A stretch of 64,000 nt of DNA, from contig NZ_CP019344.1 of the NCBI RefSeq assembly GCF_002117125.1, positions 558,001 through 622,000 on the forward strand, read 5' to 3'. Source of the DNA: Nonlabens spongiae. Lineage in GTDB: Bacteria > Bacteroidota > Bacteroidia > Flavobacteriales > Flavobacteriaceae. Positions 9,459-17,544 of this stretch are shown here, piece by piece (position 1 is the first letter of the stretch; every line of letters starts with the position of its first letter). Under the pieces are notes generated by a model. The model was not told the origin of the DNA and ran no database searches. It saw only the letters and a list, made by a program, of their open reading frames with translations. A program made the position numbers and the translations under genes.

Positions 9459-10466
9459 CAAAGTTGCTACATACTTGCTATAGAATCTTCATGTGACGAC
9501 ACTGCATGCGCTATTCTAAAAAATGACAAGGTACTGGCTAATGTCATTACCAATCAGAAAATCCATGAGCAATACGGTGGTGTGGTACCAGAGCTGGCTT
9601 CAAGAGCCCACCAGTCTAACATTGTGCCCGCAGTTGATACGGCTCTAAAAAAAGCTGGAATAAAAAAAAGTGATTTGAGTGCTATTGCTTTTACTCGCGG
9701 TCCTGGTTTAATGGGTAGCTTACTAGTGGGCACTAGTTTTGCAAAATCTCTCGCTCAAGGGCTAGATATTCCGCTTATTGAGGTGCACCACATGCAAGGA
9801 CACATTCTTGCACATTTCATAGAAACGGGAAACCCTAAACCTACTTTCCCATTTCTAGGACTCACCATCAGTGGTGGTCATACACAGATCGTAAAGGTGA
9901 CAGATTATCATAATATGGAAGTCCTAGGAACCACTCAAGATGATGCGATAGGTGAGGCCTTTGACAAAACAGGTAAAATATTGGGGCTTGGATATCCAGC
10001 AGGTCCTCAGTTAGATAAGCTAGCTCAAAAAGGAAATCCTTATCGTTTTGATTTTCCGATACCTAAAGCTCCTGATCTCAACTATAGTTTCAGTGGTTTC
10101 AAAACAGCAGTCTTATATTTTATTCAGAAAGAAACTAAGAATAACCCTGATTTTATCGCTCAAAATCTTGAAGATATTTGCGCCAGTGTGCAACATACCT
10201 TGATTGAAATTTTATTTAAAAAGGTGGAAAAGGCCGTTAAAAAAACCGGTATCAAACAAGTGGCCATGGGAGGTGGTGTAAGTGCTAATTCTGGGATTAG
10301 GAAACGCTTACTTTCTTATCAAGATAAAGGCTGGACCGTCTTCATTCCGCCATTTGAGTTCACGACTGATAATGCTGCGATGATCGGTATCTCAGCCTAT
10401 TTTAAGTATTTGGAAAAGGATTTTGCCAGCTTTGACGTTACCGCTAGCCCCAGAATCGCCATGTAG
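9450..10466 (+). CDS. tsaD: tRNA N6-threonylcarbamoyladenosine (t6A) transferase TsaD
   Basis: TsaD transfers the threonylcarbamoyl group onto A37 of ANN-decoding tRNAs, working with TsaB and TsaE. It has the ASKHA fold with the IESSCDD start and the metal-binding HxxxH (H114 and H118 within HHMQGH). SGGHTQ and GGGVSANSGIR are also present. At 338 residues it is full length. Its stop codon directly abuts the rsmE ATG, so both are probably cotranscribed. Confidence 0.95.
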   Translation: MNKQSCYILAIESSCDDTACAILKNDKVLANVITNQKIHEQYGGVVPELASRAHQSNIVPAVDTALKKAGIKKSDLSAIAFTRGPGLMGSLLVGTSFAKSLAQGLDIPLIEVHHMQGHILAHFIETGNPKPTFPFLGLTISGGHTQIVKVTDYHNMEVLGTTQDDAIGEAFDKTGKILGLGYPAGPQLDKLAQKGNPYRFDFPIPKAPDLNYSFSGFKTAVLYFIQKETKNNPDFIAQNLEDICASVQHTLIEILFKKVEKAVKKTGIKQVAMGGGVSANSGIRKRLLSYQDKGWTVFIPPFEFTTDNAAMIGISAYFKYLEKDFASFDVTASPRIAM

Positions 10467-11183
10467 ATGCAATTATTTTATTACGACATACCCAGCGCAC
10501 AGTCCACAAAACTGGAATTAGAAAAACAAGATTCTCGCCATCTCACAAAAGTGCTGCGTAAAAAATCGGGCGATACCTTTCACGTGACTGACGGCAAAGG
10601 GAATTTATTTGATGCTACGCTGGGACTTGTAACCAGTAATAGGTGTGAGATAGATCTCGCTTTCGCGAAAGCGGAACCTCCACCATCACCATCACTACAC
10701 ATTGCCATTGCACCCACTAAAATGAACGATCGCATGGAGTGGTTTCTGGAGAAGGCAACGGAAATAGGTGTTTCTACCATATCACCCATAATTTGTCAAC
10801 GTAGCGAGCGTAAAAAGATCAATCACGATCGCTTTCAAAGAATAATCACCAGCGCGTTGCAACAGAGTGCGCAGCTATGGATGCCCGAGCTGAAAGATCA
10901 GCAATCATTTGACCAATTTGTTAAGAATCACGATGCTCAGCAAAAATTTATGGCGCATTGTATGGATGGGACTGAAGGTTATCTCGGGTCGCAATTAGAA
11001 ATGGGAAGTGACACCATAATTATGATAGGACCTGAAGGCGACTTCACGCCAGATGAATGGAAAATGGCGATTACCATGGGGTTTGAATCTGTTAATTTAG
11101 GGAATACTCGTTTGCGCACCGAGACTGCTGGAGTCTATACTGCTACCATTTTTCAAGGATTGCAGCTGCTTGATTTGAAGTAA
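10467..11183 (+). CDS. rsmE: 16S rRNA (uracil-1498-N3) methyltransferase RsmE
   Basis: RsmE methylates U1498 in the 30S decoding region. It is a SPOUT-fold enzyme with an N-terminal PUA-like domain. The knot motifs IGPEGDFTPDEW and LGNTRLRTETA near the C-terminus are diagnostic. The palindrome at 10658-10673 is translated as AFAKA in the interdomain linker, just before a Pro-Ser-rich stretch. That position is a tolerant loop between the PUA and SPOUT domains. The ATG follows the tsaD stop with no gap. Confidence 0.93.
   Translation: MQLFYYDIPSAQSTKLELEKQDSRHLTKVLRKKSGDTFHVTDGKGNLFDATLGLVTSNRCEIDLAFAKAEPPPSPSLHIAIAPTKMNDRMEWFLEKATEIGVSTISPIICQRSERKKINHDRFQRIITSALQQSAQLWMPELKDQQSFDQFVKNHDAQQKFMAHCMDGTEGYLGSQLEMGSDTIIMIGPEGDFTPDEWKMAITMGFESVNLGNTRLRTETAGVYTATIFQGLQLLDLK
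10658..10673. repeat. Palindrome, exact copy in rsmE
   Basis: An exact 16-bp CGCTTTCGCGAAAGCG, read as AFAKA in the linker between the two RsmE domains. Confidence 0.95.
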
Positions 11184-11240
11184 TTAGCTTTATAGCTCTA
11201 TTAGTAATTATAAGTTGCGATAGTTGTAAATTGCCACGGT

Positions 11241-11882
11241 ATGCGAGGATGTATTTTAATGATTGCTTTTCTTATAATATCGGGCGTTCAAGCTCAACAA
11301 CTAGCGGTTTTAAAGTACAGTGGTGGGGGAGACTGGTATTCAAATCCCTCGTCATTACCTAACTTAATTTCTTACTGTAACGAGAATCTAGGTACCACGT
11401 TAAGTGATGATGTTGCAACAGTGGAGCCCTCGAGTAGTGATATATTTCAGTATCCATTTGTGCATATGACTGGTCATGGGAACGTTTTGTTCCAAGACCT
11501 TGACATTGAAAATCTACGGGATTATTTGCTGAGTGGTGGATTTCTCCACATTGATGATAACTACGGCATGCAAGAATATCTTGATAAGGAGATCGTCAAA
11601 TTGTTTCCTAACAAGACGTTTGTGGAGCTACCGGTAGATCACCCTATATTCAACAGCTACGCCAGCTTCCCAAAGGGCTTGCCTAAAATCCATGAGCATG
11701 AAGGATCACGACCCCAAGCAAAAGGCATTTTTCATGAAGGCAGACTTATACTCTTATTCACTGTAGAAAGCGACCTGGGTGATGGGTGGGAAAGTCCAGA
11801 GGTTCATAACGACTCACCTGAGGTGCGTAAAAAGGCCCTGGATATGGGTGCCAATATTATCAAATATGTATTTCAAAACTGA
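11241..11882 (+). CDS. DUF4159-domain exported protein
   Basis: A 213-residue protein with an N-terminal signal peptide (residues 1-18) and a DUF4159 fold. Recognisable parts are the LKYSGGGDWYSNP start of the mature domain, the HMTGHGNVLF segment, GGFLHIDDNYG, and the GDGWESPEVHND tail. DUF4159 has a class I glutamine amidotransferase-like fold of unknown function. It is often adjacent to MoxR/BatA-type or housekeeping genes in Bacteroidota. Here it follows rsmE and precedes the permease by two bases, so it belongs to the same transcription unit. Confidence 0.8.
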   Translation: MRGCILMIAFLIISGVQAQQLAVLKYSGGGDWYSNPSSLPNLISYCNENLGTTLSDDVATVEPSSSDIFQYPFVHMTGHGNVLFQDLDIENLRDYLLSGGFLHIDDNYGMQEYLDKEIVKLFPNKTFVELPVDHPIFNSYASFPKGLPKIHEHEGSRPQAKGIFHEGRLILLFTVESDLGDGWESPEVHNDSPEVRKKALDMGANIIKYVFQN

Positions 11883-11884
11883 CC

Positions 11885-12985
11885 ATGACCACAAAACAAA
11901 CTTCTAAAGCCATTTCTTTTGGAATCTTGAGAGCCGTTGGGATCATGATTGGTATCGTGATTCTTTTGCTTTTTCTGTATGAGATCCAGGCTGTACTCGC
12001 TTACATAGGTATAGCTGCGGTTATATCTTTGATAGGGAGGCCTTTAGTATTGTTTCTAAGAGATACGATAGGTATTCCCAATACCATGTCAGTAATTATC
12101 ACGCTGTTTCTCATTTTTTGTATCATACTGGGAGCTATTTCCCTCATGATTCCCGTAATAATAGAACAAGGTGAGAATTTCAGTAAGATCAATGTAGATG
12201 AGGTACGACAGAATCTGGAAGTATTAAACAATGAATTTAATGATTATTTCAACATCAAGCGTGTCGATCTTTTAGAGCGTATCGAGCAACTGGATTTCTT
12301 TCAAAATTTTAGTCTTGATATTGTTCCTACGTTTATCAATTCCTTTTTTGGGACGCTAGGTGATCTAGCCATAGGACTTTTCTCGATACTGTTTATTGCA
12401 TTCTTTCTATTAAAGGACAGTAGATTATTACTTGAAGGGGTGCTGGTATTCTCAAAAAAAGGGAATGAGGGACAGTTCCTCAGGGCTTTCACTAAGATAA
12501 AGCAACTGCTGTCTCGTTACTTCATAGGACTGCTATTTCAGGTTTTGATTTTGTTTACGCTTTACACCATCATGCTTGTCATAGTAGGAGTGGAAAATGC
12601 GCTTATCATAGCCTTTTTCTGTGCACTGCTGAATTTAATACCTTATTTAGGTCCAGTGATAGGTTATTTTTTGATGTCTGCATTTGTGATCAGTGATAAT
12701 CTGGGACTCAATTTTACGGAATTGATCTTGCCAAAGTTGATCATCGTACTCATAGGCTACGGTATCGTTCAGGCAATCGATAATTTCATCAATCAACCTC
12801 TTATATTTGGTGCAAGTGTTAAATCACATCCTTTGGAGATTTTTATCGTGATCCTATTGGCAGGCATTGTTTTCGGAGTGCTGGGTTTGGTGCTTGCGAT
12901 ACCTACTTATACTGCTGTTAAGGTGATTTCTAAAGAATTTTTGAGCGAATACAAAATCGTGAAAAAGCTTACCCAAAACTTGTGA
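11885..12985 (+). CDS. AI-2E (PerM/TqsA) family transporter
   Basis: A 366-residue polytopic membrane protein of the PerM/AI-2 exporter family. Paired hydrophobic helices lie at the N-terminus, with an amphipathic central part (about residues 90-150). The C-terminal helices contain the family's LIPYLGPVIGY and IFGASVKSHPLEIFIVILLA segments. Substrates vary (autoinducer-2 export, Na+/H+ antiport) and cannot be read from sequence. The last bases overlap the GTG start of the next gene (GTGA), which implies translational coupling. Confidence 0.85.
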   Translation: MTTKQTSKAISFGILRAVGIMIGIVILLLFLYEIQAVLAYIGIAAVISLIGRPLVLFLRDTIGIPNTMSVIITLFLIFCIILGAISLMIPVIIEQGENFSKINVDEVRQNLEVLNNEFNDYFNIKRVDLLERIEQLDFFQNFSLDIVPTFINSFFGTLGDLAIGLFSILFIAFFLLKDSRLLLEGVLVFSKKGNEGQFLRAFTKIKQLLSRYFIGLLFQVLILFTLYTIMLVIVGVENALIIAFFCALLNLIPYLGPVIGYFLMSAFVISDNLGLNFTELILPKLIIVLIGYGIVQAIDNFINQPLIFGASVKSHPLEIFIVILLAGIVFGVLGLVLAIPTYTAVKVISKEFLSEYKIVKKLTQNL

Positions 12986-14157
12986 TCCATACAGATTTAC
13001 TCAATCCTGAGGTTAGAAAATATTTGTTGGATCACCTCACAGAACACCCGGCAGATTTTCTTTTGCGCTCACATCCATTTGAGATAGATCCTAAAACACT
13101 GACGCAACAACTGGTAGGACTGCAAAAATCTTTAAAGAAATTTCCAGAGCTGCATGAGCATCCTTCCATTTTGTTCCCGCCTAAAATGAATCTGGAGCAA
13201 ACCAGTTCAGCTAGTACGGCATTTTACAAGTCTCAAATCGTTTCAGGGAATTCCATGGTTGATTTGACAGGAGGATGGGGAGTTGATGTTCTCGCTTTCG
13301 CGAAAGCGGGCTTCCAATCCACCCACATCGAGCGCGATAAGGAATTACAAGCTTATTCCCAGCATCTATTTAAAGCTCGACAATTGGACGTGAAATCGTT
13401 GAATCTAGACGGGATCGAGTACGCTTATGAACATTTGGATCATGTGGACCTCATTTATATGGACCCCAGCAGGAAGACGGAGAAAAGCGCTAAAGCCGTG
13501 CGACTTGAAGATTACGAGCCAGATGTTTTGGAGCATCTTGAACTCTTGCTTCACAAATGCAACTATTTGATGATCAAGACCTCGCCTATGCTCGATATAA
13601 CGATGGGCATGGAACAGCTGAAACACGTGAGCCATCTACATGTAGTTTCTGTCAAAAACGAGGTGAAGGAATTGCTCTGGATACTGGAACGTGAATCTGT
13701 TCAAACTCAAGTTCACTGTGTTAATCTGGAGACAGATCAACCAACTTTGATTTATAATCTCAATAAGGTAGAGAAATCCATGGAATACTCTGCTCCTAAA
13801 AATTATCTCTACGAGCCCAATTCCAGCATCATGAAGGCACAAGCTTTTGATGCACTCACCTTAAATTATGCTGTTGATAAACTAGATATAAATACGCACC
13901 TATTTACAAGCAGAGAATTGATCTCTTTTCCTGGTCGTATTTTTGAAATTAAGGCAATACATCCTTATAAACCTAAATCAATCAAGAAACTATTTGGAAA
14001 ACAGAATAGAGGTGTAGTCACGCGAAACTTCAAGAACTCAGTAAAAGAGCTTCGAGCTAAATTTCAAATAGGAGAAGATGACAGCCAGTATTTATTTTTT
14101 ACTCAAATACATGGCGGTAAGCCAGTGGTCATAGAATGTGAGAAGGTGGTTCACTGA
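12982..14157 (+). CDS. THUMP-like, class I SAM-dependent methyltransferase
   Basis: A 391-residue protein. Its Rossmann methyltransferase core starts at VDLTGGWGVDVLAFAKAG, the SAM-binding Gly-rich loop. DLIYMDPSRK follows as the (D/N)PP-like catalytic motif, and a C-terminal THUMP-like domain contains GVVTRNFKNS. This places it among the RNA methyltransferases of flavobacteria with a C-terminal THUMP-like domain. The target is unknown. It starts with GTG overlapping the previous stop. The palindrome at 13293-13308 encodes the AFAKA directly after the SAM loop, so here the repeat sits inside the fold and not in a linker. Confidence 0.85.
   Translation: MIHTDLLNPEVRKYLLDHLTEHPADFLLRSHPFEIDPKTLTQQLVGLQKSLKKFPELHEHPSILFPPKMNLEQTSSASTAFYKSQIVSGNSMVDLTGGWGVDVLAFAKAGFQSTHIERDKELQAYSQHLFKARQLDVKSLNLDGIEYAYEHLDHVDLIYMDPSRKTEKSAKAVRLEDYEPDVLEHLELLLHKCNYLMIKTSPMLDITMGMEQLKHVSHLHVVSVKNEVKELLWILERESVQTQVHCVNLETDQPTLIYNLNKVEKSMEYSAPKNYLYEPNSSIMKAQAFDALTLNYAVDKLDINTHLFTSRELISFPGRIFEIKAIHPYKPKSIKKLFGKQNRGVVTRNFKNSVKELRAKFQIGEDDSQYLFFTQIHGGKPVVIECEKVVH
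13293..13308. repeat. Palindrome, exact copy in the THUMP-like methyltransferase gene
   Basis: An exact 16-bp copy, translated as AFAKA immediately after the SAM-binding glycine loop. Confidence 0.95.
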
Positions 14158-14184
14158 GAATTACGTTTTCTGTAGAGAAACCTC

Positions 14185-14871
14185 TTAATTTTTTAACGCT
14201 TGAAAAAATTGACCGTTAGGCCCATCATTATCGATCAATACTGGTTCTAGTGCACCTGGTAAAACTGCCTCGACCTCGTTCAAAGCTTGATCGCCACCCA
14301 TATCGGTTTTGAGCCAGGTGGGATCAAGGTAGTTCAAACGTACATTTGTGTCTTGCAATTTAGTGGCAAGATCCATGGAAAGTTTATCAATCGCCCATTT
14401 GGTTGCACCGTACGGAGCCAATTCTGGAATACCATCAATTCTAGAAGTTAGATTCACCACACGACCATAACCACGATCAATCATAGCCGGTACAAAAGCA
14501 GCGCATAGTTTATAAGGCGCAACTACGTTAACCTGATAGGATTGCATAAAATCTTCCGTAGTGTGCGACCATATATCTTCTTTGTAAGCAACCATAATTC
14601 CTGCATTGTTATACAAGATATCCACTGGAACACTCAGATTATCAACTTGCTCGATCAAGTGTTTTACACCGCTTTCTTGAGAAAGATCGCCAGCAACACT
14701 GTACGTTTTTACATCATAGCTTTTCAGTTTTTCAAGCATTTCCTGACAGTGATCGATATTGCGTGCGTGAACAATGATATCACAGCCTTCTCCAGCCAGA
14801 CCCAGAGCAATTTGCTGCCCCACACCGCGGGAAGATCCAGTTATGAGTGCTGTTTTATTTTTTAACTGCAT
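14185..14871 (-). CDS. Short-chain dehydrogenase/reductase (SDR)
   Basis: A Rossmann-fold NAD(P)-dependent oxidoreductase of unknown substrate. It shows TGSSRGVG for cofactor binding, NNAG, and the YGATK catalytic pair, with the upstream serine in NLTSR. I start at MQLKNKTALITG (14871) because classical SDRs begin just before the first strand. An ATG seven codons upstream (14892) is also possible. The C-terminal part ends in a short acidic tail. It is followed in the same direction by no close gene. Confidence 0.85.
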   Translation of the reverse strand: MQLKNKTALITGSSRGVGQQIALGLAGEGCDIIVHARNIDHCQEMLEKLKSYDVKTYSVAGDLSQESGVKHLIEQVDNLSVPVDILYNNAGIMVAYKEDIWSHTTEDFMQSYQVNVVAPYKLCAAFVPAMIDRGYGRVVNLTSRIDGIPELAPYGATKWAIDKLSMDLATKLQDTNVRLNYLDPTWLKTDMGGDQALNEVEAVLPGALEPVLIDNDGPNGQFFQALKN

Positions 14872-14901
14872 ATTATTTGATAGGCTTTTCATTGATAATT
14901 A

Positions 14902-14917
14902 CGCTTTCGCGAAAGCG
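14902..14917. repeat. Palindrome, exact intergenic copy
   Basis: An exact CGCTTTCGCGAAAGCG in the 36-bp gap between the anti-sigma gene stop and the SDR gene. No T-run follows, so terminator function is not obvious. Confidence 0.95.
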
Positions 14918-14928
14918 CACAATCAAAA

Positions 14929-15723
14929 CTATCCCTGACTAGGTATTACACCCAGTGTATACAACTGTTCCAGCGTAGGTGAATCACTACCTCCAGCGGG
15001 CTCCAATGTGATTCCAAAAGCCTCTGTCGTATAAGGATTGTCAATTTTCAAAAGTGTTTCATCCTTTGCTACGACGCCTAAACTGGTAGGTGTCAAAGGA
15101 TTCAATGTGAGGGACCAAAGCTGATAGGTTTTCCCTTCCGGAACTTCTGGCAATTGATCCAGATCTAGATAAGTTACATCTTGCTCGGCATTGTGAAACG
15201 CCACTGCACTCGTAGAAGCAAAATCACCTTGACCTGCTAGGTTCACCTTTACTGTGTTTTTGTCTTTAATAAATGTGATCGCTTCTTCATAGGATTGATT
15301 AACTCCTTGAACGTCCTCTATTTCGGATTCTAGGAATTGTTTCTCCTGCTGGGTCGAAGTTACTTGCTGTTCTAGGTTCTGGTTAAGACCTTTCATTCCA
15401 TTTAGCGAAGTGTAGAGGTAGCCGCTCAACAACAATAAAGCAAATGCGGCTGCCCAACCAATGTATGGGCCAAATCCTCTGCTTGTTTTGTTTTTACTAT
15501 CAAGTTGTTGAAGCAGACGGTCAAAAATCTCGTTTTCACCAGCATCAGGAGCAAGCCCTTGAGCCAATTTCATATAGCAGTTTTCAATCAACTCCACCTC
15601 GTTTCTCAAGACTTGGTTTCCTTTGAGGCGTTGTGATATTTCCCGCATCTCGTCTTCAGGTAATACACCACAGACGTAAGCTTCTAGATTACCGCTTTGT
15701 ATAAGTTCTTGATCTGTAGTCAT
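14929..15723 (-). CDS. Anti-sigma factor, RskA family
   Basis: A 264-residue single-pass membrane protein. The N-terminal cytoplasmic zinc-less anti-sigma segment (about 1-80) is followed by one transmembrane helix (about 87-106) and a short coiled coil. The C-terminal RskA domain contains YQLWSLTLNP and ends with an EPAGGSDSPT-type motif. RskA proteins hold an ECF sigma factor at the membrane and release it on regulated proteolysis. Its ATG overlaps the stop of the sigma gene upstream by four bases, the usual arrangement for a sigma/anti-sigma pair. Confidence 0.9.
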   Translation of the reverse strand: MTTDQELIQSGNLEAYVCGVLPEDEMREISQRLKGNQVLRNEVELIENCYMKLAQGLAPDAGENEIFDRLLQQLDSKNKTSRGFGPYIGWAAAFALLLLSGYLYTSLNGMKGLNQNLEQQVTSTQQEKQFLESEIEDVQGVNQSYEEAITFIKDKNTVKVNLAGQGDFASTSAVAFHNAEQDVTYLDLDQLPEVPEGKTYQLWSLTLNPLTPTSLGVVAKDETLLKIDNPYTTEAFGITLEPAGGSDSPTLEQLYTLGVIPSQG

Positions 15724-16256
15724 TCTAAAACGAGGTTTCTAAGATTTGACATACATTTTCTATGGCGCGTCTTAAGTGTTCCAGAAGGAATGCCCATCTG
15801 TTCTGCACCGTCCTTGAAGGTAAATCCTTTAAAGAAAATTATGTCTATGATCTGTTTGCACATAGGCTCTAATTTTGAGACCCATTTTCTAACAAACATC
15901 GCATTTGACGCTTCTTCAAGATCCTGTGATGTCTCTAACGTATCTACGAAATTATCAGTACTTAGGTTTTTTAGACTGTTTTTGTGCTTTTTAGATCTCA
16001 AATAATCGATTGACGCATTGCGTGAAATGTTGAGCGCCCAGGTGAAAAAACGTCCCTGATCAGAATCATAGGATTCGGCATTATTATAGATCTTCATGAA
16101 TACATCTTGCAGAATCTCTTCTGAAATATCTCTATTTTTTACAATGTTGAAAATAACCCCATGAAGAGCTTCTTGATAGCGCTCGTAAACGCGAGCAAAA
16201 GCGGCGCGATCGCCATTTTTCATTTTAAGAATCAGGAGGTCTGGCTGAGTGCCCAT
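15720..16256 (-). CDS. ECF-type RNA polymerase sigma factor
   Basis: A 178-residue sigma-70 family protein with only regions 2 and 4. Region 2 contains ISEEILQDVFMKIY and the WALNISRNASIDYLRSKK segment. Region 4 has FKGFTFKDGAEQMGIPSGTLKTR, a helix-turn-helix for promoter recognition. The length and paired RskA-type anti-sigma gene fit the SigK-like ECF group. The stimulus is unknown. A Cu/Zn superoxide dismutase gene lies 57 bases upstream on the same strand, so an oxidative or redox link is possible but unproven. Confidence 0.92.
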   Translation of the reverse strand: MGTQPDLLILKMKNGDRAAFARVYERYQEALHGVIFNIVKNRDISEEILQDVFMKIYNNAESYDSDQGRFFTWALNISRNASIDYLRSKKHKNSLKNLSTDNFVDTLETSQDLEEASNAMFVRKWVSKLEPMCKQIIDIIFFKGFTFKDGAEQMGIPSGTLKTRHRKCMSNLRNLVLE

Positions 16257-16312
16257 GAACTATAATTTAATTTTAATAACTGGACTTATACAATAATGCT
16301 AAAAACAATCCA

Positions 16313-17005
16313 TTACATTTCAATGACACCGCAAGCTACTCGCTGTCCAGCAGCTCCACTAGGTTGAGATTCAAAATCATCTGCTTTTGCGTGAACGATG
16401 AAAGCTTTACCTACTACATTCTTGTTTTCATCATCACAGTCTATGCACCATTTATCAGTAGAGAAGGATAAAGATGCATTTCCTTTGGCATCAGCCATAA
16501 GATTGCCTATATCACCAGAATGATGCATTTCTTCACCCCATTTACCGTGCTTCTCTTCAGTGGGATTCCAGTGGCCGCCGGCACTTGTACCATCATCGCT
16601 GGAACAATCGCCGTTTTGATGAATATGGATGGCGTGTGATCCTTCTGACAATCCATCAAAATTAGCCACCATGTTTACCGTATCACCTGATTGTGTAAGG
16701 GTAATAGTTCCTGTAACATTACTTCCGCTTTTTGAGCCCATGGCTACTACTAATGACTTAATGGTCTCATCATCATGATGGTCGCCATCGTGGCCATGAC
16801 TGTGAGTTGTGCCATCTTTATGGGTGTGCTCATGGTCATGAGCCTCTTTCATGCCTTTTTCCTCATGGTGGTCATCCTCATGGTCATGACTGTGTGTTGT
16901 GCCATCTTTATGAGTATGTTCATGTTCATGCTTGTCTGCATCTTTACAAGATTGAACTCCTAAGATTAACCCTAAGGCTAAAAATCCGATGTATACTTTT
17001 TTCAT
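16313..17005 (-). CDS. Cu/Zn superoxide dismutase lipoprotein with duplicated His-rich leader
   Basis: This protein dismutates superoxide in the periplasm or at the cell surface. A lipoprotein signal ends at Cys20 (GVQSC). Residues 26-77 hold two near-identical His/Asp-rich units, each containing HEHTHKDGTTHSH, 30 residues apart. The SOD domain keeps Cu ligands H127, H129 and H205, the bridging H145 (GGHWNP), zinc ligands around H153, H162 and D165, and the C134-C225 disulfide pair. All catalytic residues are present. The leader probably binds Cu/Zn and may load the enzyme; that role is inference. Confidence 0.92.
   Translation of the reverse strand: MKKVYIGFLALGLILGVQSCKDADKHEHEHTHKDGTTHSHDHEDDHHEEKGMKEAHDHEHTHKDGTTHSHGHDGDHHDDETIKSLVVAMGSKSGSNVTGTITLTQSGDTVNMVANFDGLSEGSHAIHIHQNGDCSSDDGTSAGGHWNPTEEKHGKWGEEMHHSGDIGNLMADAKGNASLSFSTDKWCIDCDDENKNVVGKAFIVHAKADDFESQPSGAAGQRVACGVIEM
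16775..16930 (-). repeat. 90-bp tandem duplication encoding the His-rich units
   Basis: Two copies of a His/Asp-rich coding unit with a 30-codon period lie within the SOD gene (residues 26-47 and 56-77). They differ at only a few codons. Confidence 0.85.
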
Positions 17006-17055
17006 AATGAGTTAGTGTTTGTCTTCACGCTAAAATAGGCGAAATGGATGAACTT

Positions 17056-17544
17056 CTATAAGTTACGGTCAAATTTAAAGGGATCACGGTTCCCCCTTTT
17101 AAGATTTTCCATGGCGTTGAGTGCTTTATCTACTCGTTTTTGGGAACCATTAACATTGTAAACGCTGAAAATAATATTGCGTTGCTTGCCCGGTAATAGG
17201 CTCTCAAAGATCTTATAACCCTCATAATCGCTCAAAAGAACTGCTTCTAGCTCCTCGGTCATAGGTGCCTGATACTTGCTGGTATCTTCTTTCATGCTGA
17301 CTTCAAGAGTATTTCCTTGATCAACTCCTAGTTCTTTTCTTTTGGCTTTGGAAACCATGAGGTAAACGATACCTTTTCTCTTACGCACAGCTGCATGCAG
17401 TGTAATTTCTCGATCATTATAACTCAAGACAGCCACGACACGTTTCACCTTATCCTGTGCCAATTGCTTAGTAACATCGTCTGGAATCAATAATGCTCCT
17501 AGATTACCGTCGCTACCTAACGTAGCTTCAAATTGATAAATCAT
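17056..17544 (-). CDS. YdeI/OmpD-associated (DUF1905) family protein
   Basis: A 162-residue protein. The N-terminal DUF1905 beta-barrel (about residues 1-90) contains ALLIPDDVTK and KGIVYLMVSKAKRKELGV. The C-terminal YdeI-type helical part (about 95-160) has LSDYEGYKIFESLLPGKQR. The function of the family is not established. Its ATG overlaps the stop of the upstream hydrolase-OsmC gene by four bases, so the two are translationally coupled. Confidence 0.75.
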   Translation of the reverse strand: MIYQFEATLGSDGNLGALLIPDDVTKQLAQDKVKRVVAVLSYNDREITLHAAVRKRKGIVYLMVSKAKRKELGVDQGNTLEVSMKEDTSKYQAPMTEELEAVLLSDYEGYKIFESLLPGKQRNIIFSVYNVNGSQKRVDKALNAMENLKRGNRDPFKFDRNL

